The notes under the pieces: model-generated
What the model saw: only the letters and a program-made list of their open reading frames with translations
Told to the model about the DNA's origin: nothing
Databases searched by the model: none
In this document: positions 1 to 13,860 of the stretch, one piece after another
Layout: each line of letters starts with the position of its first letter
Numbering within the stretch: the first letter of the stretch is position 1
Translations under genes and position numbers: made by a program
Assembly: GCA_964631945.1 (NCBI GenBank)
Contig: CAZWAY010000030.1
Span: 1 to 64,000, forward strand
Origin: JABFRZ01 sp964631945
GTDB lineage: Bacteria > Planctomycetota > UBA1135 > GCA-002686595
Direction of reading: 5' to 3'
Length of the DNA stretch: 64,000 nt

Positions 1-1525
<1,525 letters not shown>

Positions 1526-1670
1526 GGAGTCTCCGCGACGGTCGAGATCGTACCAGGGCCGCCCGACCGGTCCCTCCTGCCAGGTCGGACACCTCCGGCC
1601 GCGCGGATTCGGCGCTCAAGCCTCCGTCCGATCCGGCCGAAGCTCGGGCAGCGAGAAAAGAACTCCCGCG

Positions 1671-3050
1671 ATGAACCGACGCGTCTTGCTGGTGGATGAT
1701 CAGGTGGCCTTCCTGGAAGGCGTGCGCCAGCTCCTGTCGCCGCGCTTCGAGGTCGTGCTGGCCCACAGTGGGGCCGAGGCGCTCGCGCGCTGCCAGGAAC
1801 TCGGTCCCTTCGCGGTCGTGGTCAGCGACTACGCCATGCCCGGCATGAACGGGGTCGAGCTCTTCGGCGAGCTCAGCGAGCGCTGGCCCGACACGGCGCG
1901 CATCCTGCTCACGGGCTGCGCCGACCTCGGGCTCGCGCTGGAGGCCATGGACCGCGGCGCGATCTTCCGCTTCCTGACCAAGCCGCCGCTGCCCGCGCGC
2001 CTGCTGGAGGCCGTGAGCGCGGGCGTCGAGCGCTTCCACACGATCGAGGACGAGCGCGCCTTCACCGAGCAGCTGTCCTTCGCACGCGAATCGCTGCAGA
2101 CCCTGAACGACGTGCTCGAGCAACGCCTGGAGAACGAGCTCGCGCACCTGGACGCGCTGGCGCGGGGCAGCGAGCACATCTCCGCCGCGCGCTCGAGCGA
2201 GGACGTGCTCGAACGCACCAACCAGGCCGTGCGCGAGCTGTTCGGCGCGCGTGCGCCCGAGGTGCGCGCGGTGGCGGGCACGACCGAGTTCGAGATCACT
2301 CCGCCGGCCCAGCTGCGCGGGCGCGAGCGGCGCTCGCTGGCGATCCTGTCGTGCTCGGCCCGCGGCGCCCTGGCCGAGACCCAGCGCCGCACGCGCGCGC
2401 GCGAGGCCCAGCGCGCCACGCTGCTCGCGCTCCAGGACATGGCGCGCCAGCGCGACGACGAGAGCGGCGAGCACCTGACGCGCGTCAGCGCCTATGCGCG
2501 CCTGCTGGCGCGCGGCCTGCGCGCGGCCGGCCAGCACCGCGAGCTCCTGAGCGACGCCTTCATCGAGGATCTGGCGCTGGCGGCGCCGCTGCACGACATC
2601 GGCAAGGTCGCCATCCCCGACTCGATCCTGTTCAAGCCCGACACGCTCGACGAGCGCGAGTGGGAGATCATGCGCACGCACGCCGCGGTGGGGGCCGAGA
2701 TCCTGCGCGGCGCGCGCGCCGGCCAGGATGTCGGCCAGGACGGCTCGTCGTTGCTCGAGCTGGCCGGCGAGATCGCCTGGACGCACCACGAGCGCTGGGA
2801 CGGCACGGGCTACCCGCGCCGGCTCGCGCGCGAGGCGATCCCGCTCTCCGGGCGCATCCTCTCGCTGTGCGATTGCTACGACGCGCTCACCAGCGTGCGT
2901 CCCTACAAGCCCGCCTGGCCGCACCGCACCGCGGCGGCCTACGTGCGCGAGCAGCGCGGGCTGGCCTTCGATCCCGCGCTCGTGGACGTGTTCTTCGCAC
3001 ACGAGTCCGAGCTCGAGGCGCAGCTGGGACTGGTCCGCTCCACCGGCTAG
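1671..3050 (+). CDS. Response regulator with HD-GYP c-di-GMP phosphodiesterase domain
   Basis: 459-residue RpfG-type output protein. The N-terminal REC domain starts MNRRVLLVDD and has the phospho-acceptor in VSDYAMPG at D53; K of LTKPP is also present. A coiled-coil/helical linker spans about 125-190. The HD-GYP domain has HDIGK at H308-D309, the HHERWDGTGYP signature at 372-382 and LCDCYDALTS after it, so the metal-binding and GYP residues look intact. It is expected to hydrolyse cyclic di-GMP in the cytosol when phosphorylated. The start was chosen at the ATG that begins the REC fold; the open frame extends further upstream but overlaps the divergent gene. No cognate kinase is adjacent, so it may be an orphan regulator. 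Confidence 0.93.
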   Translation: MNRRVLLVDDQVAFLEGVRQLLSPRFEVVLAHSGAEALARCQELGPFAVVVSDYAMPGMNGVELFGELSERWPDTARILLTGCADLGLALEAMDRGAIFRFLTKPPLPARLLEAVSAGVERFHTIEDERAFTEQLSFARESLQTLNDVLEQRLENELAHLDALARGSEHISAARSSEDVLERTNQAVRELFGARAPEVRAVAGTTEFEITPPAQLRGRERRSLAILSCSARGALAETQRRTRAREAQRATLLALQDMARQRDDESGEHLTRVSAYARLLARGLRAAGQHRELLSDAFIEDLALAAPLHDIGKVAIPDSILFKPDTLDEREWEIMRTHAAVGAEILRGARAGQDVGQDGSSLLELAGEIAWTHHERWDGTGYPRRLAREAIPLSGRILSLCDCYDALTSVRPYKPAWPHRTAAAYVREQRGLAFDPALVDVFFAHESELEAQLGLVRSTG

Positions 3051-3114
3051 GAAACCGTCCCGCCGGGACGGGCTTGAGTCGCGCGTCGCCGCGCTCCATC
3101 CTGCCCGGCTCGCC

Positions 3115-4359
3115 ATGGCCCCGGATCCCCCTCGCGACGGCGGCATCCGCGACCTCCCGATCCGCGGCTGGCGGCGCACCTTCTGGGTCGTGTTCGTGTC
3201 CAACCTCGTCTCGGCGGCGGGGTTGATGAGCTTCCTGCCGTTCTTCCCGACCGTGCTGGAGGGCCTCGGGGTCGAGGGCGAGCACGCGCGCTCATTGTGG
3301 TCGGGCGTGCTGTTCGGGGCCGCGCCGCTCTCGGCCGGCTTCAGCGGGCCGCTGTGGGGCTCGATCGGCGACCGCTACGGGCGCAAGCTCATGGTGGTGC
3401 GCTCGCTGGTGGGGCTGGCGCTGTTCGTCGGGCTGATGGCCTTCGCGAGCTCGGTCTGGCAGCTCCTGTTCTTGCGCATCGCCCAGGGCGTGTTCTCGGG
3501 CTACGTCGCGCCGAGCCTGACGCTGGTGAGCGTGGCCGCGCCGCAGGACCGCCAGGGGCGCGTCACGAGCTGGATCCAGACCGCCAGCACGCTGGGCACG
3601 ATCGCCGGGCCGATGCTGGGCGCGCTGCTCCTGGCCTCGGCCGATGCGCGCGCGATCTTCCTGGTGACGGCGCTGGCCTCGGGCGCGAGCGCGGTGCTGG
3701 TCTGGACGCTGGCGGTCGAGGACTCCCTGCAGCGCATGCGGCCGGGACCGTTCTCGCTCGCAGGCGTGCTGGGCTCGGCCTGGGGCGACCTGCTCGAGCT
3801 GCTCGCCAATGCGCGCCTGCGCACGGCGCTGGTCCTGTACGCGGCCGTGCACTTCGCGCTGGGGGCCACCAACCCGCAGATGGAGTTCCTGGTCGAGGCC
3901 CTCTGGCGCGGCGATGCGGCGCGCGTCGAGGAACTCACCGGCTCCTTGTTCTCGTGTCTGGCGCTGGCCGCGATCGTTTCCACGCCGGCCTGGGGGCGCT
4001 TCGCCGACCGCTTCGGTTCGGCTCGCGCGTTGCGGCTGGCGAGCGCGCTCTCGGCCGTGAGCCTGCTGGGCCACGCCTTCGCGCCGGACTACGCCTGGCT
4101 GTTCGGCCTGCGCCTGGCCTTCGGACTCGCCTCGCCGGGCGCCAGCGCCGCGGCCTTCGGCCTGGCCGCGAGCGAGAGCGGGCGCGAGCGGCGCGGCGCG
4201 GCGATGGGCGCGGTCTTCAGCGCGCGCTGCTTCGCGATCTCCTCCGGTTCCTTCGCGGGCGGAGCGCTGGCGGCGGGGCTCGGGATCCGCGGCCTGTTCG
4301 CGGCCGGGGGCGCGGTGATCGGACTCGGCCTGCTCGCCGGCCGCATGCGCCGGACGTGA
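3115..4359 (+). CDS. MFS transporter
   Basis: 414-residue polytopic inner-membrane protein of the major facilitator superfamily. It begins with a short cytosolic tail and a first membrane segment (FWVVFVSNLVSAAGLMSFLP). The loop 2-3 signature reads GSIGDRYGRKLMV, the classic MFS motif A, and a second copy-like GRFADRFGSARAL sits at the corresponding loop of the C-terminal half. About 12 hydrophobic segments can be traced. This fits proton-coupled export or uptake of a small solute, but the substrate cannot be told. The gene starts 65 bp after the HD-GYP gene on the same strand and could be cotranscribed with it. Confidence 0.9.
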   Translation: MAPDPPRDGGIRDLPIRGWRRTFWVVFVSNLVSAAGLMSFLPFFPTVLEGLGVEGEHARSLWSGVLFGAAPLSAGFSGPLWGSIGDRYGRKLMVVRSLVGLALFVGLMAFASSVWQLLFLRIAQGVFSGYVAPSLTLVSVAAPQDRQGRVTSWIQTASTLGTIAGPMLGALLLASADARAIFLVTALASGASAVLVWTLAVEDSLQRMRPGPFSLAGVLGSAWGDLLELLANARLRTALVLYAAVHFALGATNPQMEFLVEALWRGDAARVEELTGSLFSCLALAAIVSTPAWGRFADRFGSARALRLASALSAVSLLGHAFAPDYAWLFGLRLAFGLASPGASAAAFGLAASESGRERRGAAMGAVFSARCFAISSGSFAGGALAAGLGIRGLFAAGGAVIGLGLLAGRMRRT

Positions 4360-4516
4360 GCGCGGCGCGGCGGCATGCCCGCGGCCGTGGACGCGTTCCT
4401 GGCGCCGTAGGCGCTCGCCTGCCCGGACTCCGCCGGCTTTCGGGCCCGCGTTGCACCCCGCGGACAGGGCACGGTGTCATCCTTCGAGAGCGCCCTTGCG
4501 CCGGCGCTCCCGCTCC

Positions 4517-6787
4517 ATGCCGCCGCCCGAGCTCCCCGACTTCCCGGCCAGCCAGCTCTTCCTGCGCCGGCTCGCCTACAGCCTCGTGCACGACGAGGCG
4601 CGCGCCGAGGACCTGGTGCAGGACACCTGGGCGGCGTGGGTCGAGCATCGCCCGCGCGGCGTGACCGAGCCCAAGGCCTGGCTCGCGCGCGTCCTGCGCA
4701 ACCGCGCCTTCAACCTGAAGCGCGGCGACGAGCGCCGCGCGCAACGCGAGAGCTTCGCCGGCCGCCCCGACCCGAGCACGCCCGAGACCGACGGCACGCT
4801 CGAGGCCCAGGCCAAGCTGATCGAGGCCCTGCGCGAGCTCGAGGAGCCATACCGCTCGACCCTGGTGCAGCGCTACTACCACGACCTCGCGCCCAAGGAG
4901 ATCGCCGAGCGCGCCGGTGCGCCGCTGAACACGGTCAAGGCGCGCCTCGCGCGCGGGCTGGAGAAGCTGCGCGCGGCGATGGACCAGCGCTACCGCGGGG
5001 ATCGCAAGGCCTGGTGCCACTGGCTGACGGTGCTCGGCAGCACGCCGCCGCCGGCGATCGTCCCGCACTCGAGCGCGCCCCTGACGGGCGTCGGCGGAAG
5101 CTCATCGACGCTTGCTTGGGTCGGCGTCGTTGCGCTGGTCGCCGCGGCGGCGGTGTGGCGGGGAATCCAGACGGGCGGGCCCGAGGGCCGTGGGCCCACG
5201 GCAGGGCAGCCGGACGCCGTCGCGACGCCGCCCGCGCTGGGGATCGCCGCACGCCAGCCGGATCGGTCCAGCGTTACGCGCAAGGAGAGCACGCGACCCA
5301 GGCGGAGAGTCGAGGAACTCGACGAGCCGCGGGCCGACGAGAAGAGGGTCCTCACTCCCGCCGACGTCTTCCCCTGGCTCATTCCCGTCACCCTCGAGGG
5401 CGACGCGGACGTGCGCGAGGTCTTCGAGTGGACGCAATACGCGGGGGGCCCGGAGCACCATGCCTGGCGCGAGCGCGAGGACGAGGTGCTCATGCCTGTC
5501 GTGCGCTGGTTCATGCCGGGGTGTTCGGGACAGCCCACGCTCTCCGGGGGCGAGCTCTACACCGGGGGCTTGGCCCTCGTGCGCCTCGACCCGCTCGGCG
5601 GGCAGAACACCGCGGCGAGTGTCGTGGACCTCGTCGAGGGAATCCTGCCGGACGTGGCGCTCCTGGCGCAACTCGGCTACGTGGCGGACCGCGCCGATGA
5701 GGATCGAGAGCGACGTCCGCTGCGCAGGTACGAGGTCGAGCGGTTCGAGGGGCGCCTCAGGGATCTGCGCACCGACGACCCCAGGTCCCACTCCATCGCC
5801 GGGGCGCCCGTCCTCACTCCGAAGCTGATCCTCGCGCGGCGGACGCGGGACGGAGGGGTGTCTGCCTTCGATCGTGCGCTGGAGAAGCGCGTTTGGACCT
5901 GGGAGCCGTCCGGAGCCCGGTTTTCGACCGCCGATGACGCGACCCGGATTCCACTCTGCCTGGCCAGCGACAAGGTCGTGCTCGTGCCCAACTACCGACG
6001 GCTCGTCGCCCTCGCCGTGGAGGACGGGAAGGAGCTCTGGAGCTTCTCCTGCAACGGCGTGATCCGCATGGTTCCGGCCTGCGCGGACGGGCGCGTGTTC
6101 TTCGGAATGGACAAGGGGCTCTTCTTCGCGCTCGATCTCGAGACGGGAGAAGAGCAGTGGAAGGCCACCTTCGGCAGGTTCGGCTGGACGGCGCCGGTCG
6201 TTCTCGGCGAGCACGTGCTGTGCGCCGATCGCGGCGGGGACAGGAGCTACTACGGACAGTACACCTGGGGCCCGGGCGAGACCTTCGACTCCGATCAAGA
6301 GCCCGGCCACCTGCGCGCCCTGGTCGCCAAGAACGGACGCGAGCTCTGGAGCACCGAGCTCGCGGGCTTCGGCCTGTCGCTGCCCAGCCGCGGGCCCGAC
6401 CCGCGCGACGTGCTGGCCGGCTTCGGCAGCCAGGTGGCGCGCTTCGCAGTCCAGAGCGGGAAGGTCGAGGAGAAGCACCGCGTGAAGACCGCCCAGCATC
6501 CGTTCGTCACGCCGACGGTGGTTGGCACGAGCCTCGTCTTCGGCGCGCTGGACGGTGCGCTCTACGTCCACGATTACGAGAGCGGCGAGCTGCGCTGGGC
6601 CTTCCGGCCACCGGGCGACGCCAAGGTCACCGACTTCGTGCACAGCGGGAAGCGCATCTACGTCGCCACCTCGGTCGGGCTCTTCTGCCTCGGCGACGAT
6701 CGGAAGCAGGCTCCGCCGGCACCCGGGTTCGTCCTGGAGTGGAACGGCGACACGACGAAGCCGTTTTCGGCCGTCGAGAGCAAGTAG
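4517..6787 (+). CDS. ECF sigma factor fused through a membrane segment to a PQQ-like beta-propeller
   Basis: 756-residue fusion. Residues about 10-80 form sigma region 2 (YSLVHDEARAEDLVQDTW, then PKAWLARVLRNRAFNLKR). Residues about 110-165 form region 4 (STLVQRYYHDLAPKEIAER, NTVKARLARGLEKLR). A single hydrophobic segment follows at about 197-216 (TLAWVGVVALVAAAAVW). The remaining 500 residues are predicted to be extracytoplasmic and carry propeller blades such as NGRELWSTELAGF and DYESGELRWAF. The arrangement suggests a sigma factor tethered to the membrane and governed by its own sensor domain instead of a separate anti-sigma factor; none is encoded next door. The start was chosen at the ATG of MPPPELPD, since the frame upstream of it lacks domain sequence. 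Release by proteolysis is inference. Confidence 0.85.
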   Translation: MPPPELPDFPASQLFLRRLAYSLVHDEARAEDLVQDTWAAWVEHRPRGVTEPKAWLARVLRNRAFNLKRGDERRAQRESFAGRPDPSTPETDGTLEAQAKLIEALRELEEPYRSTLVQRYYHDLAPKEIAERAGAPLNTVKARLARGLEKLRAAMDQRYRGDRKAWCHWLTVLGSTPPPAIVPHSSAPLTGVGGSSSTLAWVGVVALVAAAAVWRGIQTGGPEGRGPTAGQPDAVATPPALGIAARQPDRSSVTRKESTRPRRRVEELDEPRADEKRVLTPADVFPWLIPVTLEGDADVREVFEWTQYAGGPEHHAWREREDEVLMPVVRWFMPGCSGQPTLSGGELYTGGLALVRLDPLGGQNTAASVVDLVEGILPDVALLAQLGYVADRADEDRERRPLRRYEVERFEGRLRDLRTDDPRSHSIAGAPVLTPKLILARRTRDGGVSAFDRALEKRVWTWEPSGARFSTADDATRIPLCLASDKVVLVPNYRRLVALAVEDGKELWSFSCNGVIRMVPACADGRVFFGMDKGLFFALDLETGEEQWKATFGRFGWTAPVVLGEHVLCADRGGDRSYYGQYTWGPGETFDSDQEPGHLRALVAKNGRELWSTELAGFGLSLPSRGPDPRDVLAGFGSQVARFAVQSGKVEEKHRVKTAQHPFVTPTVVGTSLVFGALDGALYVHDYESGELRWAFRPPGDAKVTDFVHSGKRIYVATSVGLFCLGDDRKQAPPAPGFVLEWNGDTTKPFSAVESK

Positions 6788-6856
6788 GGCGGCCGCGGGG
6801 CGCGCGCGGCCGCTATGATTCTCGCCCCCGAATCGCCCCGTCCCCGCCCCCGAACC

Positions 6857-9796
<2,940 letters not shown>

Positions 9797-9962
9797 CGCA
9801 CGCAGGCCGTGCGGTCTCGGGCGGGCGAGCCCCCCTGTGACCGCGCGACCTGGGCGTGCATACGGTCCCGGCCCGACTGCGTCCGGCACGGGGATTGTCT
9901 TGCGACGGCCGGTGCCGCGCACGGCCGCGGCGCCAATCGGCAGGCGTGAGCCACCCATCCCC

Positions 9963-11633
9963 ATGAGTTCGAAGGCCTCCGCTCTCGTCCTTCCGGCCGT
10001 CGTGGCCAGCCTGGCGGCCCTGACCGCTTGCCACTCGGGCTCGGACTCCGCCCTCCAGCCGCTCCCGACCGTGGTCGTGACCAACCAGGGTCTGGCGGCG
10101 GAGTGGATCACCGGAGGCGAGGCGTTGCGCCTCGTGGCCGCCTCGGAGGTGGACCAGGGCTTCGACCTGGACGGGGACGGGGACGCCAACGATCTCGTGG
10201 CGCACCTGCTGGACCTCGAGCAGGGCACCCTGGCCAACACCGGCCTCGCGCTGCGCACGGCCCTGCCGCGCGGCGAGATCCCGCCGCCGTTCGACGCCGC
10301 CGCGAGCGACGAGGTGGCCGTGTTCGTGGTGAGCGAGGCCGAGACGGGCCGCGATCTCGACGGCGACGGCGAGCTCGGGTTCGAGGCCACCTGGGCCTTC
10401 GAGCGCGGCGCGGGGCGCCTGAGTCAGGTGGGCCAGGGCAACTTCGGCGTCGCACTCGACGGCAACCTCGCGGTGTTCCTGTTCGTGGAGGGGGAGGCGC
10501 TGCGCCTGCGGGTCTTCGACGCACGCGACGGCAGCCTGACCCTGCTCCCGGGCGAACCGCGCACGGTGCCGCTCGTGCAGCAAGGCGTGGTCGCCTACGT
10601 GCTGTCGGAGGACGGCCGCGAGGACCTGAACCTCGACGGCGACACGAGCGACGAGGCCGTGCTGCAGTTCTACGACGCCGAGGCGCGCCGCAGCGTGAAC
10701 ACGGGCTGGTCCACGGGCTTCGGGATCCGCCTGGCGGGCGGCCACCTCGGGACGCACGTGCCCGAGCGGGCCCAGGGCGGCGTGGACCTCGACGGCGATG
10801 GGCTGGCCCTGAGCAACGTGTTCGTGGTCATCGACACCGGCCTGGGACGCACGCGGGTTCCCGATCTGGCGGTGCGCAACTACGCCGACTTCCTGGAGCA
10901 ACGGGACACCGAGCGCTTCCTGCTGCAGGTGCGCGAGCGTCCCGGCGAGGACCGCAACCGGGACGGCGATTCCAACGACGTGGTCGTGGTCGCCTACGAC
11001 CCGCGCACGAACCAGATCCAGGACACCGGGCTCGCCACGCGCACGGTGTCGTTCTCGGCCGGGCGCTGGATCTGCGTGCCGGTCCACGAGTTCGCGCAGG
11101 GCGAGCGCGACCTCGACGGCGACGGCGAGACGACCTCCGACATCCTGCAGGTGTTCGACACGCAGACGGGCCAGGTCCAGGACCTCGGCTTCGAGGGGCA
11201 CCTGCTGGGGGCCGGCGACGGGCTGCTGTTCATCCTGCGCCTCGAGCACGGGCAGGACTGGAACGGCGACGGGGACGAGAACGACCTGGTGCTCTTCGTG
11301 TGGAGCGCGCGCACCCGCACGGCCACCAACACGGGGCTCGCGGTCGCCGCGCTGCTCGGGCAGGCGGGCGAGCGCGCGCTCGTGAGCGTGTCCGAGGCCG
11401 GGCAGCAGGCCGACCTGGACGGGGACGGCGACCGCGACGACCTCGTGCTGGCGCTCTTCGACGGGGCTTCCGGGCGCGTGCGCCCGCTGGGCCTCGCGAC
11501 CGACGGGCGCGACGTGCGTCTCGGAGCCCACGGGGCGGCCGTGCTCGTGCCAGAGCAGAGCCAGGGCGTCGATCTGAACGGCGACGGCGACCTGCTCGAT
11601 CGGGTGCTGCACACGCTCGTGTTCGACGACTGA
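9963..11633 (+). CDS. Lipoprotein with nine acidic D-x-D-G-D Ca-binding-like loops
   Basis: 556 residues of unknown function. The signal peptide ends in a lipobox (LAALTAC). The mature part repeats a unit of about 55-60 residues. Each unit contains a loop such as DLDGDGDANDLV, DLDGDGELGFEA, NLDGDTSDEAVL, NRDGDSNDVVVV, NGDGDENDLVLF or DLNGDGDLLDRV (nine visible), followed by a strand and a phrase like YDPRTNQIQDTGLATR. The loops resemble the calcium loops of dockerin and EF-hand proteins. The surrounding strand pattern suggests a beta-propeller in which each blade carries one acidic loop. It was not matched to a named family. The start was chosen at the ATG preceding the signal peptide. Confidence 0.8.
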   Translation: MSSKASALVLPAVVASLAALTACHSGSDSALQPLPTVVVTNQGLAAEWITGGEALRLVAASEVDQGFDLDGDGDANDLVAHLLDLEQGTLANTGLALRTALPRGEIPPPFDAAASDEVAVFVVSEAETGRDLDGDGELGFEATWAFERGAGRLSQVGQGNFGVALDGNLAVFLFVEGEALRLRVFDARDGSLTLLPGEPRTVPLVQQGVVAYVLSEDGREDLNLDGDTSDEAVLQFYDAEARRSVNTGWSTGFGIRLAGGHLGTHVPERAQGGVDLDGDGLALSNVFVVIDTGLGRTRVPDLAVRNYADFLEQRDTERFLLQVRERPGEDRNRDGDSNDVVVVAYDPRTNQIQDTGLATRTVSFSAGRWICVPVHEFAQGERDLDGDGETTSDILQVFDTQTGQVQDLGFEGHLLGAGDGLLFILRLEHGQDWNGDGDENDLVLFVWSARTRTATNTGLAVAALLGQAGERALVSVSEAGQQADLDGDGDRDDLVLALFDGASGRVRPLGLATDGRDVRLGAHGAAVLVPEQSQGVDLNGDGDLLDRVLHTLVFDD

Positions 11634-11694
11634 GGGCGCCGGCCGCTCACGGTCGGTTGCGGGTTCCTGGCCGCCGCCCTATCGTCGCGGCGCC

Positions 11695-12981
11695 ATGACC
11701 TGCGCCCTCCCGCTCGCGCTGCTCTTCCTCGCGACGCTACAGAACCGCGCGCATCCCGGGCTCGTGCACCTCGGCGACGGGGAGTGGGGGACGCCCGCGC
11801 AGGCCGTCGAGCGCGGGCTGATCCAGTACCACGACCAGTGGTTCCCGCGCGCGCTGGAGAAGGACCTGCGCAAGTGGGAGCGCGAGGACGAGAAGGAGGG
11901 GCTGGACTGGGCCCAGCGCTACCGCACCAAGTCGAAGTACTACCGCATCGAGAGCAACGTGCCGCGCTGGCGCATGGAGCTCGAGATCAAGCCCTTCCTC
12001 GATGCCCTGTTCGAGACCTACCAGCGCGTCTTCGCCGAGGACTTCGGGCTCTCCGGCAAGGCCGTCAAGAACAAGGACATCCGCATCTACGACGGCTTCC
12101 AGGCCTACTCGGTGAACGAGCCCGAGGGCGGCCGACTGCGTCCGCGCACCAACCCGGGCTTCATCGTGGGCGGTTCCACGCTGGTCGTCTACTACGAGGA
12201 GACCGACCCCGGGATCTTCTACGGCACGGTCTTCCACGAGGGCGCGCACCAGTTCTTCCTCTCGCTGCTGCCGGGCGCCGACCCGCCGATCTGGCTCGGC
12301 GAGGCGCTCGCGACCTACTTCGAGGGCTGCACCTATTCGCGCGCCACGCGCACCATCACGCCCGGCTTCATCGCCAACGAGCGCCTGGTCGCGGCCCAGA
12401 GCACGCTGAAGAACGGCCAGGACCGCTCCGCGCAGGAGCTCTTCCTCGACGTCCCGCGCGAGCGCTTCAAGGGCCTCGAGTACGCGCTGGCGTGGAGCTT
12501 CGTGCACTACTTGATCCACCGTCCGGGGGCCGAGAGCCGCGCGCGTTTCGCGCGCTTCGTGCGCGCGACCAACGGCTCGGGCGCGAAGCCCGCCGCGCAG
12601 CTCTTCGCCGAGGCCACGGGCGAGGACCTGGGCGCGCTGCTCCCGGGTTGGCGCGCGCACGTCCTGGCGCTCACGGCCCCGCCCGCGATCCACTGGGTGG
12701 CGGTGGTCGTCACGCGGGCCGGGCCGGGCGAGGATCTGCGCTCGCGCGATCTCGTGTGGAGCTTCGACGGGGTCGAGGTCTTCTCGGTGGAGCAGTTCCA
12801 GGAGCTCTGGAAGAACCGCCCGAAGGACCGCCCGGTCGAGGTGGTGGTCGTGCGCGGCGAGCCGGACTTCAGCTCCCAGGAAGCCACGCGGCGCTTCGTG
12901 CGCACCGCCGTCCAGCCCGGGAGCGAGATCCGCCTGAGCCCGCAGGGTGAGCTGGAGCGCCAGGGCGGGCTGTCGGATTGA
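11695..12981 (+). CDS. Secreted gluzincin-type metalloprotease (DUF1570-like) with C-terminal PDZ-like domain
   Basis: 428 residues. A short hydrophobic N-terminus (MTCALPLALLFLATL) suggests export. The catalytic region has HEGAH at 181-185 with a third ligand candidate E203 in WLGEALATYFEG, the HExxH plus Glu pattern of gluzincins. The residues following (YALAWSFVHYLI) fit planctomycete DUF1570-type proteins. The last 100 residues (VVVTRAGPGEDLRSRDLVWSFDGVEV and on) look like a PDZ fold. The gene lies 61 bp after the acidic-loop lipoprotein. The substrate is unknown; the family assignment is from pattern memory. Confidence 0.8.
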   Translation: MTCALPLALLFLATLQNRAHPGLVHLGDGEWGTPAQAVERGLIQYHDQWFPRALEKDLRKWEREDEKEGLDWAQRYRTKSKYYRIESNVPRWRMELEIKPFLDALFETYQRVFAEDFGLSGKAVKNKDIRIYDGFQAYSVNEPEGGRLRPRTNPGFIVGGSTLVVYYEETDPGIFYGTVFHEGAHQFFLSLLPGADPPIWLGEALATYFEGCTYSRATRTITPGFIANERLVAAQSTLKNGQDRSAQELFLDVPRERFKGLEYALAWSFVHYLIHRPGAESRARFARFVRATNGSGAKPAAQLFAEATGEDLGALLPGWRAHVLALTAPPAIHWVAVVVTRAGPGEDLRSRDLVWSFDGVEVFSVEQFQELWKNRPKDRPVEVVVVRGEPDFSSQEATRRFVRTAVQPGSEIRLSPQGELERQGGLSD

Positions 12982-13209
12982 CGCGCCGGCGCGCGGTTTC
13001 CCGCGCTCACCCAGGCGAGCAGGCCGACGGCATTCCGAGGTCTCCTTCCCCCTCGAGCACCAGGTCGGGTGCCGCCGGCCGCTCTTTCAACTCTGGGTTC
13101 CCTCGCTCGATGACGGTACGAGCTCCTCCGTCGCGAAGAATCCGGGAAACTACCTAGCGGCCCCGAAGGATTTCGGTAGCTCCATGTCCCACGCGCGGGA
13201 CCGGCGTGC
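12982..13209. other. Intergenic region between convergent genes, nothing recognised
   Basis: 228 bp between the stop codons of two convergent genes. Short GC-rich dyads are present near 12985-13005, but none is followed by a convincing T tract. Confidence 0.5.
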
Positions 13210-13860
13210 CTAGTCGAGGCTCGTGAGTCCTTCGCGCAGGGCGTACTTCGTGAGCTCGGCGATGCTGCGCAGCCCGACCTTGTGGGTGATGTTGCGCCGA
13301 TGCGTCTCGACCGTCTTGGTCGAGAGCACGAGGCGCCTCGCGATCTCCTTCGAGGTCAGCCCTTCCGAGAGCATCTTCAGCACCTCACGCTCGCGCGCGC
13401 CCAGGAGTTCGTAGACCGACGAGGGCCCCGAGGGCGCCGGGCCGCTCCAGCGTTCCAGCACGCATCCGGTGATGCGCGGCGAGAGGTAGTGCTCGCCCTG
13501 GGCCGCCGCCCGCACCGCGCGCAGCAGGTCCTCGCTGGCCGACTCCTTGAGGACGTAGGCGCAGGCCCCGGCGCGGATCATGTTGCGCACGTAGCGCTTG
13601 TCGGCGTGCATGGAGAGCGCGACCACCTGCACGGCGGGGTGCTCCTTGCGCAGCTGCTGCGTGGCGTCGATGCCGTTCATGCCCTGCATGCCGACGTCCA
13701 TCACGACCACGTCGGGCCGCGCCTCGAGCACGGCGGCCAGGGCCGCGCGCCCGTCGTCGGCCTCGCCCACCACCTCGATCCCGGGCGTGTCCTCCAGGAT
13801 CCGGCGCAGGCCCTCGCGCAGGACCTGGTGATCGTCCACGAGCAGCACGCGGATGGTCAT
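13210..13860 (-). CDS. NarL/LuxR-family response regulator
   Basis: 216 residues. The REC domain starts MTIRVLLVDDHQVLREGL with the phosphorylation site D55 in VVVMDVGMQG and K of VLKES. The C-terminal LuxR-type HTH is complete: LGAREREVLKMLSEGLTSKE then STKTVETHRRNI. It should bind DNA as a phosphorylated dimer. Its start codon overlaps the stop of the upstream kinase gene by 4 bp (ATGA at 13857-13860), so the two are translationally coupled and are very likely cognate partners. Target genes are not evident from the neighbourhood. Confidence 0.95.
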   Translation of the reverse strand: MTIRVLLVDDHQVLREGLRRILEDTPGIEVVGEADDGRAALAAVLEARPDVVVMDVGMQGMNGIDATQQLRKEHPAVQVVALSMHADKRYVRNMIRAGACAYVLKESASEDLLRAVRAAAQGEHYLSPRITGCVLERWSGPAPSGPSSVYELLGAREREVLKMLSEGLTSKEIARRLVLSTKTVETHRRNITHKVGLRSIAELTKYALREGLTSLD

